Shown in pieces: positions 48,534 through 57,617 of a DNA stretch of 64,000 bases. Both the position numbers and the translations under genes were made by a program. Source of the DNA: Limnohabitans sp. 2KL-51 (lineage in GTDB: Bacteria; Pseudomonadota; Gammaproteobacteria; Burkholderiales; Burkholderiaceae_C); contig NZ_NESJ01000002.1 of NCBI RefSeq assembly GCF_003063645.1, forward strand, positions 276,707 to 340,706, given 5' to 3'. The stretch's first letter is position 1; the number at the start of each line of letters is the position of its first letter. The notes under the pieces are model-generated. The model did not search any database, was not told the DNA's origin, and saw only the letters and a program-made list of their open reading frames with translations.

Positions 48534-50248
48534 GTGGTTTTGGTTTCGGGGGCCAAAGCGGCCATTTCGGCCTCTTGCAGTGCCCGCCACATGACTTTGC
48601 CGCTGCCGCTCTTGGGCAAGGCGTCGACAAAAGTCACAGCGCGGGGCATTTTGTAAACCGCCATGTTCTCACGGCACCAGTCGATGATGTCCTGCTCGCT
48701 GACTTTGCCCTTGTGGTCTTGCCGCAAAACCACCACCGCCTTGACCGACTCCCCCCGATACGCGTCACGCGTTCCGATGATGCAAGCCTCCTGAATGGCC
48801 GGGTGGCGAAACATCAGCGCCTCGACCTCTGCAGGCCAGACCTTGAAGCCGCTGGCGTTGATCATGCGCTTCAGACGATCCGTCATGAAGAAATAGCCCT
48901 CTTCATCGACTCTGCCCATGTCGCCCGAACGGAAAAACCGGAACCCGTCGCGATCAAAGAAAGCGGCCGCCGTGGCTTCGGGCCGCTTCCAGTAGCCCTT
49001 GAACACCTGTGGGCCACTGATCACGATCTCGCCCGACTCGCCAGGTGGCAATTCGGCCAGGGTTTCGGGGTCCACGATTCGCGACTCCACGCTCATGAAA
49101 GGAATGCCCAGGCACTGCTTTTTGGGTGCATCGGGTGGGTTGGTGTGCGAAGGCGCGGCCGTTTCGGTCAGGCCATAACCCTCCACATAACGCAGCCCGA
49201 ACTGTTCCAGCAAACGTTGCGCCACCGCCTCCGGCATGGCCGCGCCGCCGCCGCCAATGTAGACCAGACTGCTCAGGTCATAGCGGTCCATGTGCGGACT
49301 GCCCAGCAAGTCGATCACCATGGTGGGGATATTGGTCCAGTGCGTCACGCTCCACTTGGATATCAAATGCCCTGCCACATCGCGGTCCCAGCGCGGCATC
49401 AGCACCAGGCTGGCCCCGAGCAAAATGCTGGTGTGCATGACGCTGACCATGCCGGTGATGTGGAACATTGGCACCACACACAAGGTCACGTTTTCATGCG
49501 TGCCATTGCCCCACAAGGCACTGGACATGGCGTTGTGCATGATGGAGCCATGCGTGTGCATGCAGCCCTTGGGCAAGCCGGTGGTGCCGCTGGTGTAGGG
49601 CAAGATGGCCAAGTCATCCGTCTTGGCCTGAGGGGGCGGCAGGTCAACCGCAGGGGCTGCCATCAAGTTCGCCCACGCATGCACTTGACCATTCGCCAGT
49701 TTGGGCAAAGCCCGTACCGTCAGCAACCACGGCCGCCAGGCCTCAGGCATGTCTTCGGGGCCGACGGAATCGGGAGCAAACACATCGGTGAATTGCGTCA
49801 CCACCAAATGCTTCAAACGCTCATCGGGCGACAAAGCCGCACTGGCCTGGGCCAAATCAGGGGCCAGATCGGCCGTGGTGACGGCCACTTTCGTGTCAGG
49901 GTCGGTGATGTAGTGCTTGAGCTCTTCAGCCCGATTCATCGGGTTCACCGGCACCACCACCGCGTCGATGCGCAAAACGGCAAAGTGCGTGATCACAAGC
50001 TGGGGGCAGTTTTGCATGTCCAGCACCACCCGGTCACCTGCCTGAACGTCCAAGGTCTTGAGCTGCCCCGCCAGTTGCTCAGCACTGGCCATCAACTCTC
50101 GGTAAGTCCAGACCCTGCCCATGAAGACCAGTGCGGGTTTTTCAGGGTATCGCAGGGCACTGATGGCCAAGTTCATCCACAAGGATGTGGCGGGCGCGGT
50201 GATCTTGGCGGGCAGGCGGGCAGGCCAGACAGCAGCGTGTGCGGGCAT
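48530..50248 (-). CDS. Long-chain fatty-acid (acyl)-CoA ligase
   Basis: 572 residues of the ANL adenylating family. AMP-binding core motifs: LPYTSGTTGLPKGCMHTH, YGLTETAAPSHTNPP, FRFFRSGDMGRVDEEGYFFMTDRLKRMINASGFKVWPAEVE and the C-terminal catalytic Lys in LPKSGSGKVMWR. The GFKVWPAEVE segment and overall length fit medium/long-chain acyl-CoA synthetases. It is first in a minus-strand run with the LLM enzyme, methionine synthase and dioxygenase. Confidence 0.9.
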   Translation of the reverse strand: MPAHAAVWPARLPAKITAPATSLWMNLAISALRYPEKPALVFMGRVWTYRELMASAEQLAGQLKTLDVQAGDRVVLDMQNCPQLVITHFAVLRIDAVVVPVNPMNRAEELKHYITDPDTKVAVTTADLAPDLAQASAALSPDERLKHLVVTQFTDVFAPDSVGPEDMPEAWRPWLLTVRALPKLANGQVHAWANLMAAPAVDLPPPQAKTDDLAILPYTSGTTGLPKGCMHTHGSIMHNAMSSALWGNGTHENVTLCVVPMFHITGMVSVMHTSILLGASLVLMPRWDRDVAGHLISKWSVTHWTNIPTMVIDLLGSPHMDRYDLSSLVYIGGGGAAMPEAVAQRLLEQFGLRYVEGYGLTETAAPSHTNPPDAPKKQCLGIPFMSVESRIVDPETLAELPPGESGEIVISGPQVFKGYWKRPEATAAAFFDRDGFRFFRSGDMGRVDEEGYFFMTDRLKRMINASGFKVWPAEVEALMFRHPAIQEACIIGTRDAYRGESVKAVVVLRQDHKGKVSEQDIIDWCRENMAVYKMPRAVTFVDALPKSGSGKVMWRALQEAEMAALAPETKTT

Positions 50249-50454
50249 CTCAGGGTCTCCTGTAGTTCGTCGTCATGTTAAGGGGCCACCCCACCTGGAA
50301 AGGCTTTGAGTTTGTCGCGCACGGGACCGAAACTCGATACGAAGTCATCGGCTTTCCTGGATTTTTCCGATAAATGTGTTTCGAGATGTTTCAATAAAGG
50401 TAAATAAGCATTCTTTTTTTAACCATTTGGCATTTTTATCACTAAAATAAAGTC

Positions 50455-51075
50455 ATGCAAACACATCCAACACCCGACACACCCGAAGATTACTGTGGCA
50501 CCACCTACGCAGCCAAATTGCTGGGCTTGTCGGTGGGCACCATCCAGACTTTGGTGGAAAAAAACGAACTCCAGGCCTGGAAGACACAAGGCGGTCACCG
50601 CCGCATCTCCATGCCCTCGATCCGCGATTACCAAAAAAAGCACAACATGCTGATGAGTCCAGGCGAAAGCCGTGAGTACAGTCTGCGGGTTTTGCTGGTC
50701 GAAGACGATCCCGTCACCCGAGACATGGTGCGCGACTTCTGCAACCGCTGCGAAATGCCCGTCGATTGCACGGCCATGTCCTCCGGACTGGAGGCTCTGA
50801 TTGACATGGCCAGCATCCAACCCGATGTGTTGATTGCCGACCTGAACATGCCCGGGGTGGATGGGTTTGAGCTGCTGCGCACCCTCAAACACTCAGCCCA
50901 ATTTCAACGCATGACTTGTTTGGTGATCTCGGCCTTGTCACAAGAAGAAATTGCGGCCCGCGGCGGCTTGCCAGAGGGCACGATCTTCATGGCCAAGCCT
51001 GTTAATTTGCAGTGGTTCAACGGTTTCTTCACTGCATTGATCGCTGGTCGTAAGCTCGAACACCAGACGGCTTGA
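50455..51075 (+). CDS. Regulator with N-terminal excisionase/MerR-like HTH and C-terminal receiver domain
   Basis: 206 residues. Residues about 15-60 are an excisionase-like helix-turn-helix (AAKLLGLSVGTIQTLVEKNELQAWKTQGGHRRI). Residues about 78-195 are a complete receiver domain: acidic pair in VLLVEDDPVT, phospho-acceptor Asp in VLIADLNMPGVDGFELL, Ser in LVISAL, Lys in FMAKPVN. The order DNA-binding then receiver is reversed from common response regulators. No histidine kinase is nearby, so the partner is elsewhere. The 206-bp gap upstream is A/T-rich. A terminator overlaps the stop. Confidence 0.88.
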   Translation: MQTHPTPDTPEDYCGTTYAAKLLGLSVGTIQTLVEKNELQAWKTQGGHRRISMPSIRDYQKKHNMLMSPGESREYSLRVLLVEDDPVTRDMVRDFCNRCEMPVDCTAMSSGLEALIDMASIQPDVLIADLNMPGVDGFELLRTLKHSAQFQRMTCLVISALSQEEIAARGGLPEGTIFMAKPVNLQWFNGFFTALIAGRKLEHQTA

Positions 51076-51096
51076 TCGCTTGATCAAGCCGTTTTA
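51067..51096 (+). terminator. Intrinsic terminator overlapping the regulator stop codon
   Basis: A 10-bp stem, ACGGCTTGAT (51067-51076) with ATCAAGCCGT (51083-51092), is followed by a T-run. The TGA stop lies inside the left arm. Confidence 0.85.
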
Positions 51097-51205
51097 TCAA
51101 TACATTTTGTTTCATATTTAAGATAAATCCTCTTCGCAAAACCACTGCGCTTTCCCACAATGGACCTCACTGCAGATTTTTGCAGTCACACCAAGGAGCG
51201 CAGAC

Positions 51206-51592
51206 ATGTTGAAGAAAATTACAGGTTTATTGCTGGCTTTCGGCTTCGCGGGCCTGACATGGGCCCAGCAGATTGATTTGAACAAGGCCACCGAGGTCGA
51301 GCTCGACGCCCTCAAGGGCGTAGGGCCAGTCCTGACCAAGGCGGTGATGGACGAGCGCAAAAAAAACCCGTTCAAAAATTGGGAAGATGCCACCAGCCGG
51401 GTCAAAGGCTTAGGCCCCCAAAAGGCCAGCAGCTTGTCCGAGCAAGGTGTGCGGGTGCAAGGCAGTGCTTACAACGTCAAAGTGGCTGAGACAAAGCCCG
51501 TCGCCAGCAAAGACGCAAGCGCGGATAAAGCTGCGGCCAAAGCCGCCAAACCGGCAGATGCCAACGCCAAACCCACGCCCGCCAAAAACTGA
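51206..51592 (+). CDS. ComEA-like secreted helix-hairpin-helix DNA-binding protein
   Basis: 128 residues with AAGGAG before ATG 51206 and a signal peptide (LLLAFGFAGLTWAQ). One helix-hairpin-helix domain follows (IDLNKATEVELDALKGVGPVLTKAVMDERKKNPFKNWEDATSRVKGLGPQKA). The tail is rich in Ala, Lys and Pro. This resembles ComEA, which pulls transforming DNA through the periplasm, but single-domain versions also have unknown roles. It stands alone. Confidence 0.88.
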   Translation: MLKKITGLLLAFGFAGLTWAQQIDLNKATEVELDALKGVGPVLTKAVMDERKKNPFKNWEDATSRVKGLGPQKASSLSEQGVRVQGSAYNVKVAETKPVASKDASADKAAAKAAKPADANAKPTPAKN

Positions 51593-51614
51593 AAAACAAT
51601 GCTGTCACACCCGG

Positions 51615-51640
51615 CCTGCCGACTCGATCGATTCGGCAGG
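51615..51640. terminator. Hairpin between convergent genes
   Basis: CCTGCCGA (51615-51622) pairs with TCGGCAGG (51633-51640) around a 10-base loop; the flanks ACAC and GTGT could extend it over a bulge. No T-run. Likely bidirectional terminator for the ComEA-like and 5-oxoprolinase genes. Confidence 0.55.
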
Positions 51641-51680
51641 CGTGTCCCTTAGCCAGATGTTTTTGACACTCAGTAGGCGT

Positions 51681-54600
51681 TCAGGCCTTGCCAAACCCGC
51701 CACCGCCCGGCGTGTGGATCTCAAACACATCCCCCGCCTGCATCTCAACCTGGCCAATGTGCGCCAACTCTTGCACGCTGCCATCGGCGCGCACCACCCG
51801 GTTGATGCCCGGCAAACCGCTGTGCCCGCCCGCCATGCCAAAGGCCGGATGGACCCGACCGTTTGACAAAATGCCCGCCGTCATCGGCTCCAGAAAGCGC
51901 ACGCGGCGCACCCCACCATCGCCGCCATGCCAGCGCCCCGCGCCGCCCGAACCTTGGCGGATCGCATAACTTTCCAACCGAACCGGGAATCGGAACTCCA
52001 GCACCTCCGGGTCGGTCAGGCGTGAATTGGTCATGTGCGTCTGCACCACCGAGGTGCCATCAAAACCACCGGCCAACTGGCCTTGTGCGTCAAAGCGCCC
52101 ACCCGCGCCGCTGCCACCTGAGATGGTTTCGTAGTACTGCACCCGCGCATTGCCAAAGGTGAAGTTGTTCATGGTCGGCTGGCTACCCGCCATCACACCC
52201 AAAGCGCCAAACAACGCGTTGGTGATGCAGGTCGAGGTTTCCACATTGCCCGCCACCACCGATGCGGGCGGATTCGGGTTGAGCATGGAGCCCGTCGGGA
52301 TGATGACCTTTAGCGGCTTCAAACAACCCGCGTTCAGGGGAATGTCGTCGTCCACCAAACTGCGGAACACATAAAGGACAGCTGCCATGCACACCGCACG
52401 GGGCGCGTTGAAGTTATTGGGCAACTGGGCGATGGTGCCGGTGAAATCGATCTCGGCCGTGCGCTCGGCCGCATTGACGCGCACCGCCACCTGGATCTGC
52501 GCGCCGTTGTCCAGCGGCAAAGTGAATGCGCCGTCTTTGAGGCGCGTGATGACACGGCGCACCGATTCTTCGGCGTTGTCCTGCACATGGCGCATGTAGG
52601 CCTGCACCACGTCCAAGCCAAACTGGTCCACCATGCGGCGCAGCTCTTGCACGCCTTTTTCGTTGGCGGCGATTTGCGCCTTCAAGTCGGCCATGTTCTG
52701 CGCCGGGTTGCGCGAGGGGTATTCGCCACTTTGCAGCAGCGCGACCATCTCGGCTTCGCGCAAATGGCCCGCCTCGACCAGCTTGACGTTGTTGATCTGC
52801 ACGCCCTCTTCTTCGATGCGCGTGGAAAACGGTGGCATTGAGCCGGGCGTCAGGCCGCCTACATCGGCATGATGCCCGCGAGAGCCGACATAAAACACGG
52901 GGGCTACGTGACCGTCCAGGTACACCGGGGTGATCACCGTGATGTCAGGCAAGTGCGTGCCGCCGTGGTACGGATCGTTCAGCACAAACACATCGCCTGG
53001 CTGCATGCGCCCTTTGTTCTCTTGAATGACGGTCTGGATGCTCTCGCCCATGGAACCCAGGTGCACGGGCATGTGTGGCGCGTTGGCAATCAAATGCCCG
53101 TCGGCGCTGAACAGCGCGCACGAAAAGTCCAATCGCTCCTTGATGTTGACCGAGTAGGCCGTGTTTTGCAGCTGCAACCCCATTTGCTCGGCGATGTTCA
53201 TGAACAGGTTGTTGAACACCTCCAGCAGCACCGGGTCGGCCTGCGTCCCTGCGGCGTGCTGCACCGCCCGCGCATGCACGCGCACCAACAGCAAATGGTC
53301 CAGAGCAGTCAGCCGTGCCTGCCAGCCAGGCTCGACCACGGTGGTCGCGTTTTTCTCGGCAATGATGGCGGGGCCATCGATCACGTCGCCGGGGCGCATG
53401 TCTTCGCGCACCACCAGCGCAGCGCCCTGCCACTCGGCCACGCCTTGCGCGTTGGCGGCGTACACACGCACCGTGTCGCGACGCGGCACCTCGCGCTCAG
53501 AGTTCAGCGCATGAACAGCCTCTTCGGGCGCATCGCCAGGCAGCACCGCTTCCACCGACACGGCCTCGACCACCAAAGCCTTGCCGACCATCAAGAAAGC
53601 AAAGCGCTGGCGATACGCCGCCTCAAACCCGGCCACCAACTGAGTCTGATCGCCCCAAGACACGACCAGCGCCGAGTCGGTGCCTTCGTAGCGCAAATGC
53701 ACGCGTTGGCGCAGCTCGATGCGGTCGGCACCTCCGGCATCCACACCCATCTGGGCCAGCAAGGCTTGGCGCGAGGTCTCGCCCAAAGCCTGCAAGCGCT
53801 CGGCCATAAAAGGCATGGCGGCTGCATCCAAGCGCCGCTCGATGGATTCCTCGCGCATGACGTTCTGGTCGGCCAGGCCCATGCCATAGGCCGACAACAC
53901 GCCCGCCAGCGGGTGCACCATCACTTGCGACATGCCCAAAGCATCGGCCACCAGACAAGCGTGCTGACCGCCCGCGCCGCCAAAGCACTGCAAGGTGTAG
54001 CGCGTCACGTCGTAGCCGCGTGCCACCGAAATTTTCTTGATCGCATTGGCCATCTGCTGCACTGCGATCTGGATGAAACCGTGCGCCACATCTTCGGCAG
54101 CGCGGCCGGTTTCCACGGCCAGTTGTTGGAAGTGCACTCGCACCACCTCGGCATCCAGCGGATCGTTCGCCTCCGGCCCAAACACCGAAGGGAAAAACTT
54201 CGGCTGCACCTTGCCCACCATCACGTTCGCATCGGTCACGGCCAGCGGCCCGCCACGGCGGTAACTGGCCGGGCCGGGGTTGGCCCCCGCGCTTTGCGGC
54301 CCCACCCGAAAACGCGCACCGTCATAGGCCAAGATCGAACCACCACCTGCGGCCACGGTGTGGATGCTCATCATGGGCGCACGCATGCGCACACCCGCCA
54401 CCTGGGTTTCAAACTCGCGCTCGAACTGTCCGGCAAAGTGCGACACATCGGTGGACGTGCCGCCCATGTCAAAACCAATCACCTTGTCGTGTCCCGCCAG
54501 CTGCGCCGTGCGGGCCATGCCCACAATGCCGCCCGCAGGACCACTCAAAATGGCGTCCTTGCCCGCAAACACCTGCGCGTCTGTCAGGCCGCCCGAAGAC

Positions 54601-55343
54601 TGCATGAACATCAGTTTCACGCCCGGCATCTCGCTGGCCACCTGGTCCACATAGCGCCCCAAAATCGGCGACAAATACGCATCCACCACCGTGGTGTCAC
54701 CCCGGCTGACCAGCTTCATCATCGGGCTGGTTTGGTGCGAAGTGCTCACTTGTGTGAAGCCCACTTCACGCGCCAGACGAGCGGCGGCCAGCTCGTGTGC
54801 GGTGTGACGCCATCCGTGCATGAACACGATGGCTACCGAGCGCACGCCTTGCAAAAAACTGCTCACCAATTGGGTGCGCAAATGCACCTCATCGAGAGGC
54901 AGCAAGACCTCGCCATCCACCGTCACACGCTCCTGCGCCTCCACCACGGCGCTGTAGAGCAGCTCGGGCAAAACGATCTGGCGGTCAAACAAGCGCGGGC
55001 GGTTTTGGTAGGCGATGCGCAGCGCGTCTCCAAAGCCTTGCGTGGTCACCAGCAGGGTTGCCTCGCCCTTGCGCTCCAGCAATGCGTTGGTGGCCACGGT
55101 GGTGCCCATCTTCACGCATTCGACCTGCTCGGGGGTGACCGGCTCGCCAGCTTTGAGACCCAGCAAATGGCGGATGCCCGCCACCGCCGCGTCGCGGTAT
55201 TGTTCGGGGTTTTCGCTCAAAAGCTTGTGCGTGACCAAGTTGCCGTCCGGGCGCTTGCCGACCACGTCGGTGAAGGTGCCACCCCGGTCGATCCAGAATT
55301 GCCAACGGTTTTTGCCAGCGGGTGTGATGGTGGATTCGCTCAT
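51681..55343 (-). CDS. 5-oxoprolinase (fused hydantoinase A/B, OplAH type)
   Basis: 1220 residues. The N-terminal HyuA-like half (residues about 1-700) starts [21 protein letters not shown] and includes [52 protein letters not shown] and [18 protein letters not shown] (actin-like ATP fold). The HyuB-like half (about 730-1220) includes [35 protein letters not shown] and the C-terminal [16 protein letters not shown]. The fused form and size fit ATP-dependent 5-oxoprolinases that open pyroglutamate to glutamate. A MarR-type regulator and TRAP transporter lie beside it, suggesting uptake of the substrate. Confidence 0.93.
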   Translation of the reverse strand: MSESTITPAGKNRWQFWIDRGGTFTDVVGKRPDGNLVTHKLLSENPEQYRDAAVAGIRHLLGLKAGEPVTPEQVECVKMGTTVATNALLERKGEATLLVTTQGFGDALRIAYQNRPRLFDRQIVLPELLYSAVVEAQERVTVDGEVLLPLDEVHLRTQLVSSFLQGVRSVAIVFMHGWRHTAHELAAARLAREVGFTQVSTSHQTSPMMKLVSRGDTTVVDAYLSPILGRYVDQVASEMPGVKLMFMQSSGGLTDAQVFAGKDAILSGPAGGIVGMARTAQLAGHDKVIGFDMGGTSTDVSHFAGQFEREFETQVAGVRMRAPMMSIHTVAAGGGSILAYDGARFRVGPQSAGANPGPASYRRGGPLAVTDANVMVGKVQPKFFPSVFGPEANDPLDAEVVRVHFQQLAVETGRAAEDVAHGFIQIAVQQMANAIKKISVARGYDVTRYTLQCFGGAGGQHACLVADALGMSQVMVHPLAGVLSAYGMGLADQNVMREESIERRLDAAAMPFMAERLQALGETSRQALLAQMGVDAGGADRIELRQRVHLRYEGTDSALVVSWGDQTQLVAGFEAAYRQRFAFLMVGKALVVEAVSVEAVLPGDAPEEAVHALNSEREVPRRDTVRVYAANAQGVAEWQGAALVVREDMRPGDVIDGPAIIAEKNATTVVEPGWQARLTALDHLLLVRVHARAVQHAAGTQADPVLLEVFNNLFMNIAEQMGLQLQNTAYSVNIKERLDFSCALFSADGHLIANAPHMPVHLGSMGESIQTVIQENKGRMQPGDVFVLNDPYHGGTHLPDITVITPVYLDGHVAPVFYVGSRGHHADVGGLTPGSMPPFSTRIEEEGVQINNVKLVEAGHLREAEMVALLQSGEYPSRNPAQNMADLKAQIAANEKGVQELRRMVDQFGLDVVQAYMRHVQDNAEESVRRVITRLKDGAFTLPLDNGAQIQVAVRVNAAERTAEIDFTGTIAQLPNNFNAPRAVCMAAVLYVFRSLVDDDIPLNAGCLKPLKVIIPTGSMLNPNPPASVVAGNVETSTCITNALFGALGVMAGSQPTMNNFTFGNARVQYYETISGGSGAGGRFDAQGQLAGGFDGTSVVQTHMTNSRLTDPEVLEFRFPVRLESYAIRQGSGGAGRWHGGDGGVRRVRFLEPMTAGILSNGRVHPAFGMAGGHSGLPGINRVVRADGSVQELAHIGQVEMQAGDVFEIHTPGGGGFGKA

Positions 55344-55376
55344 AAGTCACTCAACAATCAGGATTCAAAAACAGGT

Positions 55377-55910
55377 TCACAAAGAAGCCGCCGCACGCGC
55401 AGCCTGGTCGTACATGCCCGAGAGCACGCGCAACAAGCGGGCCAGCTCGCCAATGTCACGGTTCAGGCCATCGTCGGCTTTCAGGGCGTCAATCAAGCAG
55501 CTCTCACGGATGTCACGGTAGCGCTGCACATAAGCACGCCCTGCGTCGGTCGCCGCATAGGTGACCTCTTTGCCATGCTTTTGCGACATCACCACACCCA
55601 AACCTTGCAGCTTCTTCAGGGCGTAATTCACCAAATGCGTGTCTTCGATGTTCATGATGAAACAAATGTCAGCCAGGCGCTTGTCACGCGCACGGTGCGT
55701 GACGTGGTGCAGCACCAGCACATCGAGCGGCGTCAAATCCTTCAGGCCCGCCGCCGACATGCAGTGGATGATCCAGCGGTGAAACGCGTTGCCCGCCACG
55801 ATCAGGCCGAACTCGAACTCGCTCATCTCGGCGCTGTCGGGCGAGACCAGATGGGCCGAAGAGACGATGGGGTTGGCGTTCGCGATGGCAGTTGAATTTT
55901 TGCGCGGCAT
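55377..55910 (-). CDS. MarR-type winged-helix regulator
   Basis: 177 residues. The winged helix spans about 55-140 (LTPLDVLVLHHVTHRARDKRLADICFIMNIEDTHLVNYALKKLQGLGVV, then the wing KEVTYAATDAGRAYVQRYRD). Such proteins repress adjacent genes until a small ligand binds. The gene lies 33 bp upstream of the 5-oxoprolinase on the same strand and divergent from the TRAP operon, so it could control both. A 13-bp palindrome lies in the divergent gap. Confidence 0.85.
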   Translation of the reverse strand: MPRKNSTAIANANPIVSSAHLVSPDSAEMSEFEFGLIVAGNAFHRWIIHCMSAAGLKDLTPLDVLVLHHVTHRARDKRLADICFIMNIEDTHLVNYALKKLQGLGVVMSQKHGKEVTYAATDAGRAYVQRYRDIRESCLIDALKADDGLNRDIGELARLLRVLSGMYDQAARAAASL

Positions 55911-55966
55911 TGGAGGTGTTCAGACAAGTGAGGTCTCAAAGTTTATGTCCGTTGATGACAATTTAC

Positions 55967-55979
55967 CAACAATTTGTTG
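55967..55979. promoter_or_regulatory. Candidate MarR operator in the divergent gap
   Basis: CAACAATTTGTTG is a perfect palindrome about one central base. TTGACA overlaps its right end (55977-55982), as a -35 element might. The gap 55911-56122 is otherwise free of genes. Confidence 0.5.
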
Positions 55980-56122
55980 ACATTAAGGGAAAACACCGAT
56001 CACACCCACGCCTCAACTTGCTTACAGTGAACCCCAGCCAGATGCACCCGATGCGCGCGATTAGCGGGCACCTTTTTTGCACGGCCTGTTTGACCGTTTA
56101 TTCCACATTCACAGGAGTTCTC

Positions 56123-57097
56123 ATGCAACGTCGCGCCCTTCACCTCAGCCTGCTGGCTGGTCTGCTCGCTGTTTCCGGCTTTGTGTCGGCCCAAACCAAA
56201 TGGGACCTGCCTGCCGCCTACCCTGCCACCAATTTCCACACCGTCAACATGACCCAGTTTGCGGCCGATGTCGACAAAGCCACAGCGGGCAAACTCAAAA
56301 TCACGGTGCACGCGAACGCCTCGCTGTTCAAGGCGCCGGAGATCAAACGTGCCGTACAGGGTGGTCAAGCCCAACTGGGCGAGATCTTGCTGGTCAACTT
56401 CCAAAACGAATGGCAGCCCTTTGGTGCGGATGGTCTGCCCTTCCTGGCCGACAGCTACGACGAATCCATGAAACTCTACAAGGCGCAAAAACCTTTGCTG
56501 GAGAAAAAATTAGCCGAGCAAGGCATGATGCTTTTGTATTCGGTGGCCTGGCCCCCACAGGGCATTTACAGCAAAAAGCCCATCAACAGCGTGGCTGACT
56601 TGAAGGGCATCAAGTGGCGCGCCTACAGCCCCACCACCGCCAAGATCGCTGAACTCGTGGGCGCCCAGCCCGTGACCGTTCAAGCGGCCGAGTTCTCTCA
56701 GGCCTTGGCCACGGGCGTGGTCGAATCCACCATGACGTCAGGGGCCACGGGCGTCGACAGCAAGCTGTTTGAGCACCTCAAGTTCTACTACGACGTGCAA
56801 GCTTGGTTGCCCAAAAACGCGGTGATTGCCAACAAGAAAGCCTTTGACGCGCTGGACAAGCCCACCCAAGATGCCTTGTTCAAAGCCGCAGCCGAGGCTG
56901 AAACCCGGGGCTGGACCGAATCGCGCAAGGTCAACACCAGCACGCTGGAAATCCTCAAAGCCAACGGCATGACTGTTGCACCGCCTTCTGCCCAGCTCAA
57001 AGCCGACATGAAAAAGGTGGGCGACACCATCATGAAGGAATGGCTGGACAAGTCAGGCGCTGAAGGCAAGGCCATCGTCGACGCCTACAAGCGTTGA
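56123..57097 (+). CDS. TRAP transporter substrate-binding protein DctP
   Basis: 324 residues from ATG 56123, with AGGAG at ideal distance; a longer upstream frame has no signal peptide. Signal peptide LLAGLLAVSGFVSAQ, then the DctP fold: WDLPAAYPATNFHTVNMTQFAADV, KLKITVHANASLFKAPEIKRAVQGGQAQLGE, DLKGIKWRAYSPTTAKIAELVGAQPVTVQAAEFSQALATGVVESTMT. It binds an organic acid in the periplasm; pyroglutamate is a candidate from the gene context. The permease genes dctQ and dctM follow. Confidence 0.94.
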   Translation: MQRRALHLSLLAGLLAVSGFVSAQTKWDLPAAYPATNFHTVNMTQFAADVDKATAGKLKITVHANASLFKAPEIKRAVQGGQAQLGEILLVNFQNEWQPFGADGLPFLADSYDESMKLYKAQKPLLEKKLAEQGMMLLYSVAWPPQGIYSKKPINSVADLKGIKWRAYSPTTAKIAELVGAQPVTVQAAEFSQALATGVVESTMTSGATGVDSKLFEHLKFYYDVQAWLPKNAVIANKKAFDALDKPTQDALFKAAAEAETRGWTESRKVNTSTLEILKANGMTVAPPSAQLKADMKKVGDTIMKEWLDKSGAEGKAIVDAYKR

Positions 57098-57101
57098 ACC
57101 C

Positions 57102-57611
57102 ATGCGCCGACTGCTGAACGCGATTTATGCCAGCACCGCCGCCATGGCGGCGCTGTGCATGTGCGGCCTGCTGTTCATGGTGCTGTTGTCCGTCTTGAGT
57201 CGGCAGCTCCATGTGCATGTGCCCGGCACCGATGCCTATGCGGGTTACCTCATGGCCGGGGCGGGCTTTTTGGCGCTGGCCCACACCTTGAAGCGCGGTG
57301 AACACATCCGCGTGACCTTGGTGCTGGGCTTGTTCAAGGGGGCTGCACGCCGGGGCATGGAAGTATTCAGCCTGTCGCTGGCCAGCCTGCTGGCCTGTTT
57401 GTTCGCCTTCTACAGCTGCCGCCTGGTGTGGCAATCCATCGAGTTCCACGACATCTCCACGGGCAATGACGCCACGCCTATGTGGATTCCGCAGCTGGTC
57501 ATGGCCCTGGGCACGGTGATTTTTGCGCTGGCCTTTGTCGACGAACTGGTGCTCGAAATCCTGGGTCGCCGCACCGCCACCGACAGCGGCGAGATGCTGC
57601 GCAACGAATGA
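57102..57611 (+). CDS. TRAP transporter small permease DctQ
   Basis: 169 residues with four helices. VLLSVLSRQLHVHVPGTDAYAGYLMAGAGFLALAHTLKRGEHIRVTLVLG is the family pattern, with the conserved GEHIRV near the middle. Starts 4 bp after dctP and ends 6 bp before dctM. Confidence 0.92.
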   Translation: MRRLLNAIYASTAAMAALCMCGLLFMVLLSVLSRQLHVHVPGTDAYAGYLMAGAGFLALAHTLKRGEHIRVTLVLGLFKGAARRGMEVFSLSLASLLACLFAFYSCRLVWQSIEFHDISTGNDATPMWIPQLVMALGTVIFALAFVDELVLEILGRRTATDSGEMLRNE

Positions 57612-57617
57612 CTTGCC

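Noticed and set aside
48575..50281. Plus-strand open frame of about 570 codons opposite the acyl-CoA ligase
   Set aside because: Antisense shadow with composition typical of such frames and no recognisable motif.
52869..55895. Plus-strand open frame of about 1000 codons opposite the 5-oxoprolinase gene
   Set aside because: Rich in His, Gln and Arg as expected for antisense of a GC-biased gene; the opposite strand has clear enzyme motifs.
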